Positions 41,934 through 49,789 of a DNA stretch of 64,000 nt are shown here, one piece after another (position 1 is the stretch's first letter; every line of letters starts with the position of its first letter). This stretch comes from Armatimonadota bacterium. Lineage in GTDB: Bacteria; Armatimonadota; DTGP01; JAKQQT01. The notes under the pieces are model-generated. The model saw only the letters and a program-made list of their open reading frames with translations, made no database searches and was not told the DNA's origin. Location of the stretch: the NCBI GenBank assembly GCA_036504095.1, contig DASXVS010000071.1:62001-126000 (forward strand). Direction: 5' to 3'. Position numbers and translations under genes: made by a program.

Positions 41934-43487
41934 TTATACCCGGTCTGTAACCGTTTCCTCGCTCGCGGGCTTGCCGGCGCCGCAGCGCGCGGCTATTTTG
42001 TTGATGGCCTGGATGTATGCCTTGGCGCTTGCTTCGACGATATCCAGTGCGCTTCCACGCCCTGTGAACACGTGTCCGTCCAGTTGCAGACGCACCGTCA
42101 CATCGGCCAGCGCGTCGGTGCCGCCCGTGACGCCGTGGACCATGTAGTCCTTGAGAGTGTACGGGATATTCACGATCTTGTCGATTGTCTTGTAGACGGC
42201 GTCCACGGCGCCGACCCCGGTCCCCGTCTCCAGGACGGCGCTGTCCTCGTGTTTCAACACGACCGTGGCGGTGGGATAGCCGTCCAGTGTCGTGTAGACG
42301 GTCATGTGGTCGAGGGCCCACTGCTCCGCGACAGCGTACACCTCGTCGGAAACAATGGCTTCGAGGTCGGCGTCATATATGTCCTTCTTGCGATCGGCCA
42401 TGTCCTTGAATCGGGCGAATGCGCGATTCAAGGCGTCCCGGTCCAGCTCGAAGCCCAGTTCCACCAGTCGTTTCTCGAAAGCGTGCCGGCCGCTGTGCTT
42501 GCCCAGTACCAGGCGGCTCTCAGCGAGACCTACGTCGGCCGGATCCATTATTTCGTAAGTGGTCCGTTCCATCATCACGCCGTGCTGGTGGATGCCGGCC
42601 TCATGGGCGAAGGCATTGGCGCCGACAATGGCTTTGTTCGGCTGGACGGCTGAACCAGTGACGTCGCTCACAAGCCGGCTCGCCCGCACGATCTCGCGCG
42701 TATTGATGCCAGTCTCCAGGCCAAACGCGTCTCCGCGCGTTTTGAGGATCATCACGATCTCTTCGAGGCTTGCGTTTCCCGCACGCTCACCGATGCCGTT
42801 GATGGTGCACTCCACCTGTCGCGCGCCCGCGGTGCAGGCGCTCAGGCTGTTCGCAACCGCCAGCCCCAGATCGTTGTGGCAGTGTACGCTCAGCGTGATG
42901 CCGGACGTTTCCGGCACGCGTTCGCGAACAACGATGATGAGTTCGAAATACTCGGTTGGCGTGGTGTAGCCCACCGTGTCCGGCAGGTTGATCGTGGTTG
43001 CCCCGGCGGCGATGGCCACCCGGACGACCTCGCACAGAAACCCGATGTCGCTCCGCGTGGCGTCCTCGGCGCTGAATTCCACGTCCGGCGTGTAGCTCTT
43101 GGCGCGGCGGACCGCCTTGTCCACCATCGCCAGCACTTCCTCGCGCGTCTTCTTCAGCTTGTATTTCAGGTGGATATCGCTTGTGGCGAGAAACGTGTGG
43201 ATGCGCGCGTTCTTGTTGCCTTGAATCGCTTCCCAGCAGCGGTCGATGTCGCCGTCGCTTGCCCGGCACAGGCCGCAAATGGTCGGCCCCTGAATGCGCT
43301 CCGCGATCGCCCGCACCGCCTCAAAATCACCGATGCTTGCGGCGGGGAAGCCGGCCTCAATCACATCAACGCCCAGCCGCGCCAATTGATTCGCGACTTC
43401 CAGTTTCTCTTCCAGGTTCATGCTGGCGCCGGGCGATTGTTCGCCGTCGCGCAGCGTCGTATCGAAAACCTTTACGGTATCAGCCAT
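41934..43487 (-). CDS. leuA: 2-isopropylmalate synthase
   Basis: 517 residues. It condenses acetyl-CoA and 2-oxoisovalerate, the first committed step to leucine. DTTLRDGEQSPGASMN gives the start of the HMGL-like barrel, with SVHCHNDLGLAVANSL carrying the metal-binding His pair. The C-terminal LeuA dimer/regulatory domain (about 365-505) shows GAVDAVYKTID, typical of leucine feedback. gaggggc lies 8 bases before ATG. The 266-bp leader upstream contains a small leucine-rich ORF and three hairpins (separate entries). Confidence 0.96.
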   Translation of the reverse strand: MADTVKVFDTTLRDGEQSPGASMNLEEKLEVANQLARLGVDVIEAGFPAASIGDFEAVRAIAERIQGPTICGLCRASDGDIDRCWEAIQGNKNARIHTFLATSDIHLKYKLKKTREEVLAMVDKAVRRAKSYTPDVEFSAEDATRSDIGFLCEVVRVAIAAGATTINLPDTVGYTTPTEYFELIIVVRERVPETSGITLSVHCHNDLGLAVANSLSACTAGARQVECTINGIGERAGNASLEEIVMILKTRGDAFGLETGINTREIVRASRLVSDVTGSAVQPNKAIVGANAFAHEAGIHQHGVMMERTTYEIMDPADVGLAESRLVLGKHSGRHAFEKRLVELGFELDRDALNRAFARFKDMADRKKDIYDADLEAIVSDEVYAVAEQWALDHMTVYTTLDGYPTATVVLKHEDSAVLETGTGVGAVDAVYKTIDKIVNIPYTLKDYMVHGVTGGTDALADVTVRLQLDGHVFTGRGSALDIVEASAKAYIQAINKIAARCGAGKPASEETVTDRV

Positions 43488-43510
43488 TGTTTTTGCCCCT
43501 CATTGTTTTT

Positions 43511-43601
43511 CGGCGGAGTCAAGCCCGCCGGTCCACTTGCCACTTTTCAACATATCCACACTACACGCTGTGGATAACCTTGTCCGCCCTTTCGGGCAAG
43601 G
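43511..43601 (-). promoter_or_regulatory. leuA leader hairpins, possible attenuation or translation control region
   Basis: Read on the minus strand from the leader ORF towards leuA. Stem 1: ccttg (43578-43582) / caagg (43597-43601) with inner ccc/ggg and a gaaa loop, overlapping codons 20-27 of the ORF. Stem 2: tatccaca (43553-43560) / tgtggata (43569-43576), perfect 8 bp, spanning the ORF stop. Stem 3: cggcgg (43511-43516) / ccgccg (43525-43530), perfect, about 20 bases before the leuA start region. None is followed by a U-run on this strand, so control would be at translation or through Rho rather than an intrinsic terminator. Confidence 0.55.
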
Positions 43602-43659
43602 TAAGGAGGAGTCCGCCCAGGGGCATCGAGCGGTACTGGTTTTCGGTTATGTGCTGCAT
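43561..43659 (-). CDS. Leucine-rich leader peptide upstream of leuA
   Basis: 32-codon ORF with ATG at 43659 and TAG at 43563-43561. The Shine-Dalgarno aaaggagg is 5-6 bases upstream, as good as any in the window. The peptide begins MQHITENQYRSMPLGG and continues with LLLTLP; codons 17-19 are CTC CTC CTT, with further Leu at 14 and 21, so 5 of 32 residues are leucine. It ends 74 bases before leuA. Position, leucine run and nearby hairpins resemble Leu leader peptides of attenuated leu operons. It may instead be a small functional protein. Too short for default gene callers. Confidence 0.65.
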   Translation of the reverse strand: MQHITENQYRSMPLGGLLLTLPERADKVIHSV

Positions 43660-43676
43660 TATCTCCTCCTTTGCAG

Positions 43677-43748
43677 AGGGCTGTGGGCTGAGGGAGGAGG
43701 GCTGAGAAAGGAATCACTCAGCCCTTCCGCGCCTCAGCCCTCAGCCCT
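43677..43748. repeat. Intergenic word-like inverted repeat between ilvC and the leuA leader
   Basis: 43677-43693 and 43732-43748 pair over 17 bp with one mismatch; inner agggctgag (43698-43706) / ctcagccct (43717-43725) is perfect. The word is agggctgag/gggctgagg. It precedes the leader ORF ribosome site on the minus strand and would form a strong structure downstream of ilvC. Confidence 0.7.
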
Positions 43749-43754
43749 ATCGAA

Positions 43755-44822
<1,068 letters not shown>

Positions 44823-45032
44823 TTAGCGCCGTCCCTTGCTTTTCCCGCCTGCCAGGTAGACGATAGTGCCCACCAGGATCAGGCCAACAAAACTCTCCAC
44901 CTGATGCGTCTTAACGTACGCGCGCACCGGTTCCAGGAACGGGGCATTGCCCGCGCGGGTGGCAACGGCGATGGTGTAGCCAACGCCCAAACCCACCAGG
45001 AACAGCAGCGTTTCACGCAAAGCAGATTGCAT
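44823..45032 (-). CDS. Small two-span membrane protein between ilvN and ilvC
   Basis: 69 residues: hydrophobic segments at about 8-25 (LLFLVGLGVGYTIAVAT) and 46-62 (FVGLILVGTIVYLAG), separated by a short polar loop, ending in basic KSKGRR. The ATG directly follows the ilvN TAG with no gap, and ggaggg inside the end of ilvN serves as its ribosome site. The good coding context suggests a real protein, but I recognise no family. Located 45 bp before ilvC. Confidence 0.6.
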   Translation of the reverse strand: MQSALRETLLFLVGLGVGYTIAVATRAGNAPFLEPVRAYVKTHQVESFVGLILVGTIVYLAGGKSKGRR

Positions 45033-45563
45033 CTAACGGCCCTCCAGCATCGGCGCCTGAATCCCGCGCTCGCCATACGCCGTCGTGGCGCCGCGAGCCA
45101 TGACGATGGCTCCCGTCCGAACCGTTTCCTTGATACCATACGGGTGCAGGAGACGCTCAATGGCGTCAATCTTGTCCGGTTCGCCGGTCACTTCGAGCGT
45201 GAACGTGTCTTCGGGGCTCATGTCTACGATGTTTGCGCGGAATACATCGGCGATCTGCATGATTGCCTGGCGCGACTCCGGCGGCGCCGAGACTTTCACC
45301 AGCGCCAGTTCGCGCTGCAGCACTTCCTTGTCCGTGTAGTCCGCGACACGAACGACATCTATGAGCTTGTCCGTCTGCTTGACGATTTGCGCCAGGGTCT
45401 GGTCGTCGCCTTCCGCTACCAGCGTGATGCGGCTCACGGTCGGATCGTTGGTGATGCTGACAGCCAGCGAGGCAATGTTGAATCCGCGGCGCGCGAACAG
45501 GGACGCCACGCGGGCAAGCACGCCCGGCTTATTCTCGACCAGTACGGTTATCGTGTGTTGCAT
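45033..45563 (-). CDS. ilvN: Acetolactate synthase small (regulatory) subunit
   Basis: 176 residues. An ACT domain (residues 3-77, MQHTITVLVENKPGVLARVASLFARRGFNI) binds valine or another branched-chain amino acid and controls IlvB; the C-terminal ALS_ss_C domain (about 85-160) follows. The ATG at 45563 has gggagc 5 bases upstream. Unlike most genomes, ilvB and ilvN are separated by a zinc-ribbon gene. Confidence 0.95.
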   Translation of the reverse strand: MQHTITVLVENKPGVLARVASLFARRGFNIASLAVSITNDPTVSRITLVAEGDDQTLAQIVKQTDKLIDVVRVADYTDKEVLQRELALVKVSAPPESRQAIMQIADVFRANIVDMSPEDTFTLEVTGEPDKIDAIERLLHPYGIKETVRTGAIVMARGATTAYGERGIQAPMLEGR

Positions 45564-45628
45564 ATTGCTCCCATCTTGACAGTTGCCACGGACCGGAAAC
45601 CCCGTCCCAGGCGCCCGACACTGAGTTA

Positions 45629-46240
45629 TCACTCCACCCACGTGTGCCCACAATCCAAGCAGCGGTGACGCATGACCTTGACGCGGCCGACATCGCGGTT
45701 CCAGTCCACGCGATTGGTGCGGTACATTCCTATGGTGCCAAACAACATGGTGCCCAACGCCGCGGCATCGGATACGATGTCAACGGCGGTCGATACCCAG
45801 TCGTTCTTCCATTGGCGCTCAACGTTTGTACCCGCGCACATCGGGCAATGGACGATCGGAGCGGTATCCATAAACGGCACGCCGCTTACCGGCAGCGGCT
45901 GCACCGCCACATTCCGAGTCGCGAAACACGTGTTGCACATCTCCTGCCGCTCCGACACGATAAACGGTATTTTCCGGTGGCACACCGTGCAGTAGCGCGG
46001 GTTGAACTCGTCCTCCGCCGTCCATTCATCGGACTCTGATTCCGCCTTCGGCGTCAACGCAGGCAGAACCTCTTGTTCGGGCGCTCGCAACGGCTCATAC
46101 GTCCGGGACGATGACGGGGCCCCTTCCGCTTGAAGCGGTGTCGGTACGTCGAAACCGGGCGGTTGCGCCGTTTCCGTCCCCGCATCCGGGGCCGGCCCAG
46201 CCGGCCCCATATGCCTGTCGATGTCGTCCCAGGAATTCAT
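45629..46240 (-). CDS. Uncharacterised zinc-ribbon protein between ilvB and ilvN
   Basis: 203 residues. The N-terminal 85 are proline-rich, acidic and probably disordered. From about 85 are cysteine pairs CTVC...CNTC, then CPMC and CLDC (CTVCHRKIPFIVS, MCNTCFATRN, VHCPMCAGTN, HRCLDCGHTW), forming two or three zinc knuckles. No membrane span. The ATG is 3 bp after the ilvB stop, so it is co-translated. Not recognised as a known family. Confidence 0.7.
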   Translation of the reverse strand: MNSWDDIDRHMGPAGPAPDAGTETAQPPGFDVPTPLQAEGAPSSSRTYEPLRAPEQEVLPALTPKAESESDEWTAEDEFNPRYCTVCHRKIPFIVSERQEMCNTCFATRNVAVQPLPVSGVPFMDTAPIVHCPMCAGTNVERQWKNDWVSTAVDIVSDAAALGTMLFGTIGMYRTNRVDWNRDVGRVKVMRHRCLDCGHTWVE

Positions 46241-46243
46241 CCG

Positions 46244-47971
46244 TTATCCGGGGATATTGGCCTTGTCCAGATCCCCTGCCTCCAACGCCGTCGGCGCGCG
46301 CAGAATCATGTTGTGCACGGTGCTTCCCGCGGGAATCATCGGAAAGACGTTTCCCTCTTTCAGAACCTGCATGTCGATAACCGTCGGCCTGTCCGTGATA
46401 TTTCGCGCCGCCTCCAGCGTGCTGACCACGTCCTCCGCCTTGTCGCATCGCAAACTTGCCGCGCCGTACGCTTCCGCCAGCTTCACAAAGTCCGGAGCCT
46501 GCTCCATATCCGTTTCACTGTAGCGTCCGTCGAGGAACATTGCCTGCCATTGGCGCACCATTCCCAGGAATTTGTTGTTCAAGATCAGGATCTTGATGGG
46601 CAGTTTATTGACCACCGCCACGATCAGTTCCTGGATGCACATCTGAATGCTGCCGTCGCCGGTGATGAGCCAGACCTCGTCGTTCGGGCACGCGAACTGC
46701 GCGCCGATCGAGGCCGGCAGGCCGTAACCCATGGTCCCGAGGCCGCCGGATGTGATGAACTGGCGCGGCCGCTTCACCTTGTAGAACTGGGCGGCCCACA
46801 TCTGGTGCTGCCCCACGTCGGTCACGACCAACGCATTCCCGTTTGTCGCCTTCCAGAGTTCGTCCAGTACATATTGGCTGTGCAGGGCGCCGTCGTCGCG
46901 CGGGTAGTCGAACGGGTGCTCCGCCATCCAGCCTTCAACGCGATCGTTCCAGACGGAGCGGTCGCGCAGGGCAACCGCCTGCACCAGCGCTCCTGCCACA
47001 GCCTTCGCGTCACCCAGCAACTGCAGGTGCGGGTTCTTGACCTTGCCGAACTCGGCCGGGTCGATATCGGCGTGGATGATGGTCGCGTGCGGTACGAATT
47101 CGTCGATTTTGCCGGTTACACGGTCGTCAAAGCGCGCCCCGATGGCGATCAGCAGGTCGCAATCCCGAACAGCCCAGTTCGAGGCCACACTGCCGTGCAT
47201 TCCCAGCATACCCAGGCTCAGCGGGTCGGTTTCGTCGAAAGCGCCCTTGCCCATCAGCGTCGTGGTGATCGGAATGTTGGTCTTTCGCACCAGCGCATCG
47301 ATTTCCGAGGCCGCTCCGGCGTTGATGACGCCGCCACCCACATACAGTACGGGTCGCTCCGCCTTGGCGATGAGCTCGGCCGCCGCGTCAATGCTCTCCG
47401 GGTCGACCGGATAGTCCACGGTATAGGATCGAGGACGTGTGACGACCTTTTCCGGGTCGTAATCGACCTCGGTCAGCAGCATGTCTTTGGGGACGTCGAT
47501 CAGCACCGGGCCCGGGCGCCCCGTGCGGGATATCGTGAAGGCCTGCGCCACGGTATCCGCGACCTTGGTGGCATCCTTGACCAGATAGTTGTGCTTCGTG
47601 CAGTTCATGGTGATGCCGGTCACGTCCGCTTCCTGGAAAGCGTCCTTGCCGATCATCGGGGACGCCACCTGTGCGGTGATCGCCACGATCGGCGTACTAT
47701 CCATCAAAGCGTCCGCGAGGGGTGTGACGAGGTTGGTTGCGCCCGGCCCGGACGTCGCAAGGCAGCTGCCAACGCGGCCGGATGCCCGGGCGTAGCCTTC
47801 CGCCATGTGCCCGGCGCCCTGTTCGTGCCGGACGAGAATATGTGTTATGCCCGTGGTGCCGTAAAGCGCGTCGTAGATCGGCAACGCCGCGCCGCCCGGA
47901 TATCCGAAGATGATCTCGACGCCCTCGCGCTTCAGTTGTTCCACCAGGGCCTCGGCCCCATTCATCTTCAT
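46244..47971 (-). CDS. ilvB: Acetolactate synthase large (catalytic) subunit
   Basis: 575 residues, TPP- and FAD-dependent. The catalytic Glu50 lies in RHEQGAGHMAEGYARASG; the FAD region is about 190-330; the TPP/Mg motif is GDGSIQMCIQELIVAVVNKLPIKI with the downstream NN. It makes acetolactate from two pyruvates, starting valine and leucine synthesis. The mRNA leader carries a T-box riboswitch. ggagcg lies before the ATG, and a word-like hairpin lies between the T-box terminator and the start. Confidence 0.97.
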   Translation of the reverse strand: MKMNGAEALVEQLKREGVEIIFGYPGGAALPIYDALYGTTGITHILVRHEQGAGHMAEGYARASGRVGSCLATSGPGATNLVTPLADALMDSTPIVAITAQVASPMIGKDAFQEADVTGITMNCTKHNYLVKDATKVADTVAQAFTISRTGRPGPVLIDVPKDMLLTEVDYDPEKVVTRPRSYTVDYPVDPESIDAAAELIAKAERPVLYVGGGVINAGAASEIDALVRKTNIPITTTLMGKGAFDETDPLSLGMLGMHGSVASNWAVRDCDLLIAIGARFDDRVTGKIDEFVPHATIIHADIDPAEFGKVKNPHLQLLGDAKAVAGALVQAVALRDRSVWNDRVEGWMAEHPFDYPRDDGALHSQYVLDELWKATNGNALVVTDVGQHQMWAAQFYKVKRPRQFITSGGLGTMGYGLPASIGAQFACPNDEVWLITGDGSIQMCIQELIVAVVNKLPIKILILNNKFLGMVRQWQAMFLDGRYSETDMEQAPDFVKLAEAYGAASLRCDKAEDVVSTLEAARNITDRPTVIDMQVLKEGNVFPMIPAGSTVHNMILRAPTALEAGDLDKANIPG

Positions 47972-47988
47972 AACTCGCTCCGCTCCCA

Positions 47989-48040
47989 GTTCCGAGTTTC
48001 GAGTTCCGCATTCCGAGACTCGGAACTAGGAACTCGGAAC
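47989..48040. repeat. Word-like inverted repeat between the T-box terminator and ilvB
   Basis: 47989-48008 and 48021-48040 are reverse complements over 20 bp with two mismatches, built from gttccgag words. It directly abuts the T-tract of the T-box terminator. Confidence 0.7.
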
Positions 48041-48041
48041 C

Positions 48042-48387
48042 AAAAAGAAAAATCCCCCCGTCCGCTTTGGGACGAGAGGTTGCTCGTGGTACCACCCAAG
48101 TTCGCCGACCCGCAAGCGGGCCTGCCTTGTTAAGACGCCATATCGGTGGCGACTACCGGGGAAACCTACTTTGCCGCATCCACTCTCACTGTAGGGCCGG
48201 CCTCCATGCCGGTCTTCCATGAGACAGGCAGAGACGCCTGTCCTACTGTGAGCGTTGTGCGGTGTTCAGAATCCCTGCTCCGAGGCGAGCGTTCAGCGGT
48301 GGGTGGGACCGGTTCTCAGCTTCAGCCCGGCTCTCTTTGCCGCGCCCGTCCCGCTTACTTCTCCTCATCAACGCGTTTTATGCAATT
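48042..48387 (-). promoter_or_regulatory. T-box riboswitch (probable leucine, CUC specifier) upstream of ilvB
   Basis: Read on the minus strand. The 5' part has gatgaggagaagta (AGUA bulge region of stem I), agagagccggg in stem I, and a specifier region gaacgctcgcctcggagc, in which CTC (Leu) is followed by GC-CTCGGAG as in ilv-leu T-boxes. The T-box sequence tgggtggtaccacg (48085-48098) is near-canonical. The terminator is ggacgagagg / ccccccgtcc (48070-48079 and 48054-48063), a 10-bp stem with two G-U pairs, then ATTTTTCTTTTT. Uncharged tRNA-Leu would favour the antiterminator and ilvB transcription. Specifier frame is inferred. Confidence 0.85.
48192..48247. repeat. Compound palindrome inside the T-box leader
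   Basis: Two related hairpins back to back: gtagggccggcctccatgcc... and its inverted counterpart ending gcctgtcctac. ggccggcctccatgccggt and gacaggcagagacgcctgtc are each self-complementary. The ends gtagg/cctac (48192-48196, 48243-48247) close the whole. It occupies the variable region between stem I and the T-box sequence and looks like an inserted intergenic repeat. Confidence 0.55.
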
Positions 48388-48393
48388 GTTCGT

Positions 48394-48423
48394 ATCATAC
48401 CGCACAATCCCCCGCCGCGTCAA
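48394..48423 (-). promoter_or_regulatory. Promoter of the ilvB T-box transcript
   Basis: Minus strand -35 ttgacg (48423-48418) and -10 tatgat (48399-48394), spacing 18 bp, about 7 bases before the predicted T-box 5' end. One of the best sigma-70-like promoters in the window. Confidence 0.75.
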
Positions 48424-48480
48424 ATCGGATTGTTCTGCCGGGCGGTGCGTGTCCGATTCAACGAAGGCTCTTTGCGCCAT

Positions 48481-48547
48481 CGGCTGAAGCCGACGCCTGG
48501 TTGACGAAGCCGGTTGAAACCGGCTCACCTTGAGCGCCGCAGCGCTC
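48481..48547. repeat. Three consecutive short palindromes downstream of the ABC permease gene
   Basis: cggct-ga-agccg (48481-48492), agccggtt-ga-aaccggct (48508-48525), and gagcgc-cgca-gcgctc (48532-48547). They fill the gap between the permease stop and the T-box promoter; no T-runs. Confidence 0.55.
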
Positions 48548-48621
48548 TCCTAATTCTTGCCGGATTTGAGGAGCGGCAACGGCCATCGTTCCCGATCATT
48601 CGCCGGAGAAAGCTCTCAACG

Positions 48622-49662
48622 TCACGCCCTCCGCTCCTGCCGGCGCTGCCGGATGACGTTGAACAGAACCGCTAGAAGAACGATGCTGCCGACCACGGTC
48701 CCTTCCCACTCGGAGGGGTTGCTGAGCGAAGGCATCAGGTTGATGCCGCTGAGAATGATCTGCAACAGGCAGGCGCCGAGGACCGTTCCGACGATGCTCC
48801 CCTGCCCTCCCATCAACGACGCGCCGCCGATGACCGCGGCGGCCACGGCATTCAACTCGTAGCCGTTGCCGGCGGAAGGATCGCCCTGGCGGTTGTACGC
48901 AGCGTAGAGAAGACCCGCCAGCCCGGCCAGAAGGCCGCTGCTGCAATAGGCGAACGCTTTGGTCTTGAAGATGCTCACGCCGGACAGTCGCGTGGCTTCC
49001 TCGTTGCCCCCAACGGCGAACACGCATCGCCCGATCCGGCTCCGCCGCATGAGCAAATCGTAAGTGATCGCGACAACGAGCATCACGATGACCGGAACGG
49101 TGGTCGCCCACGGATGCCCTTCGAACAGGAGGCCGTTGCTGAGGAAGTTGAACGCATGGAACTGGCTGTCCGGCAACTGGACCGGAACGGCGTGCGTGTA
49201 AAGCTGCGACTGGCTGCGCAGGATTACCAGCGTGCCGAGGGTCACCACGAACGGCGGCATCTTGAGGAAATGCACCAGGGATGCGTGAAATACTCCCACC
49301 AGCAAGCTCATCACCAGTACGCACACGACAGTGATCGCGAACGCCGCAGGAAAAGGCATCCCTTTGGTGATCTGCGTGAACAGAAGCCCGGTCAACACTC
49401 CGTTGAACGCAATCAACGACCCGAGGCTGAGGTCGATCCCTCCGGCGATGATGACCACGGCTTCGCCGATCGCGAAGATCGAGAGCAGCGAAATCTGCCG
49501 GCTGAGATTCTGGAGGTTGCTCTGGCTGTAGAACTGGTCCCGCGCTCCCGAGAAGAACAGCGCCACGCACAGCAGGACCACCGCGAGGAGGACGCTCGTT
49601 TCCCGCGATCCGACGAGGCCGGCGAGGCGGCCGCGCGGTTTCGTGCTGGACGGGGCGGTCAT
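48622..49662 (-). CDS. Sugar ABC transporter permease (RbsC/BPD_transp_2 type)
   Basis: 346 residues with about eight to ten membrane spans. The family marks IIAGGIDLSLGSLIAFNGVL and FVVTLGTLVILRSQ, then GGNEEATRLSGVSIFKTK (the ATPase-contact loop) and AVAAAVIGGASLMGGQGSIVGTVLGA are clear. It imports a sugar with the lipoprotein encoded upstream. No RbsA-type ATPase is next to the pair. The start follows the binding-protein gene across a 127-bp gap that holds a hairpin (gccccat/atggggc, 49687-49712). Confidence 0.9.
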   Translation of the reverse strand: MTAPSSTKPRGRLAGLVGSRETSVLLAVVLLCVALFFSGARDQFYSQSNLQNLSRQISLLSIFAIGEAVVIIAGGIDLSLGSLIAFNGVLTGLLFTQITKGMPFPAAFAITVVCVLVMSLLVGVFHASLVHFLKMPPFVVTLGTLVILRSQSQLYTHAVPVQLPDSQFHAFNFLSNGLLFEGHPWATTVPVIVMLVVAITYDLLMRRSRIGRCVFAVGGNEEATRLSGVSIFKTKAFAYCSSGLLAGLAGLLYAAYNRQGDPSAGNGYELNAVAAAVIGGASLMGGQGSIVGTVLGACLLQIILSGINLMPSLSNPSEWEGTVVGSIVLLAVLFNVIRQRRQERRA

Positions 49663-49789
49663 TGGTTACCACCCGTGTCTCGGCTCGCCCCATCGGCTTC
49701 AGCCAATGGGGCGATCACGGCCCCCGACTTCGGTCGATGGAGCGAAACGCGGCGCTGCGAACCAACCGGCGCAGTAGGGAGGCGCGCCA

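Noticed and set aside
43511-43530. Intrinsic terminator between the leader ORF and leuA
   Set aside because: On the minus strand the stem is followed by A residues, not T.
43553-43577. Replication origin suggested by the DnaA-box-like pair
   Set aside because: Only one good box, no dnaA/dnaN nearby, and no AT-rich unwinding region.
46130-48133. 667-codon plus-strand frame antisense to ilvB
   Set aside because: Shadow of ilvB, which has all TPP and FAD motifs; the frame also crosses the T-box terminator.
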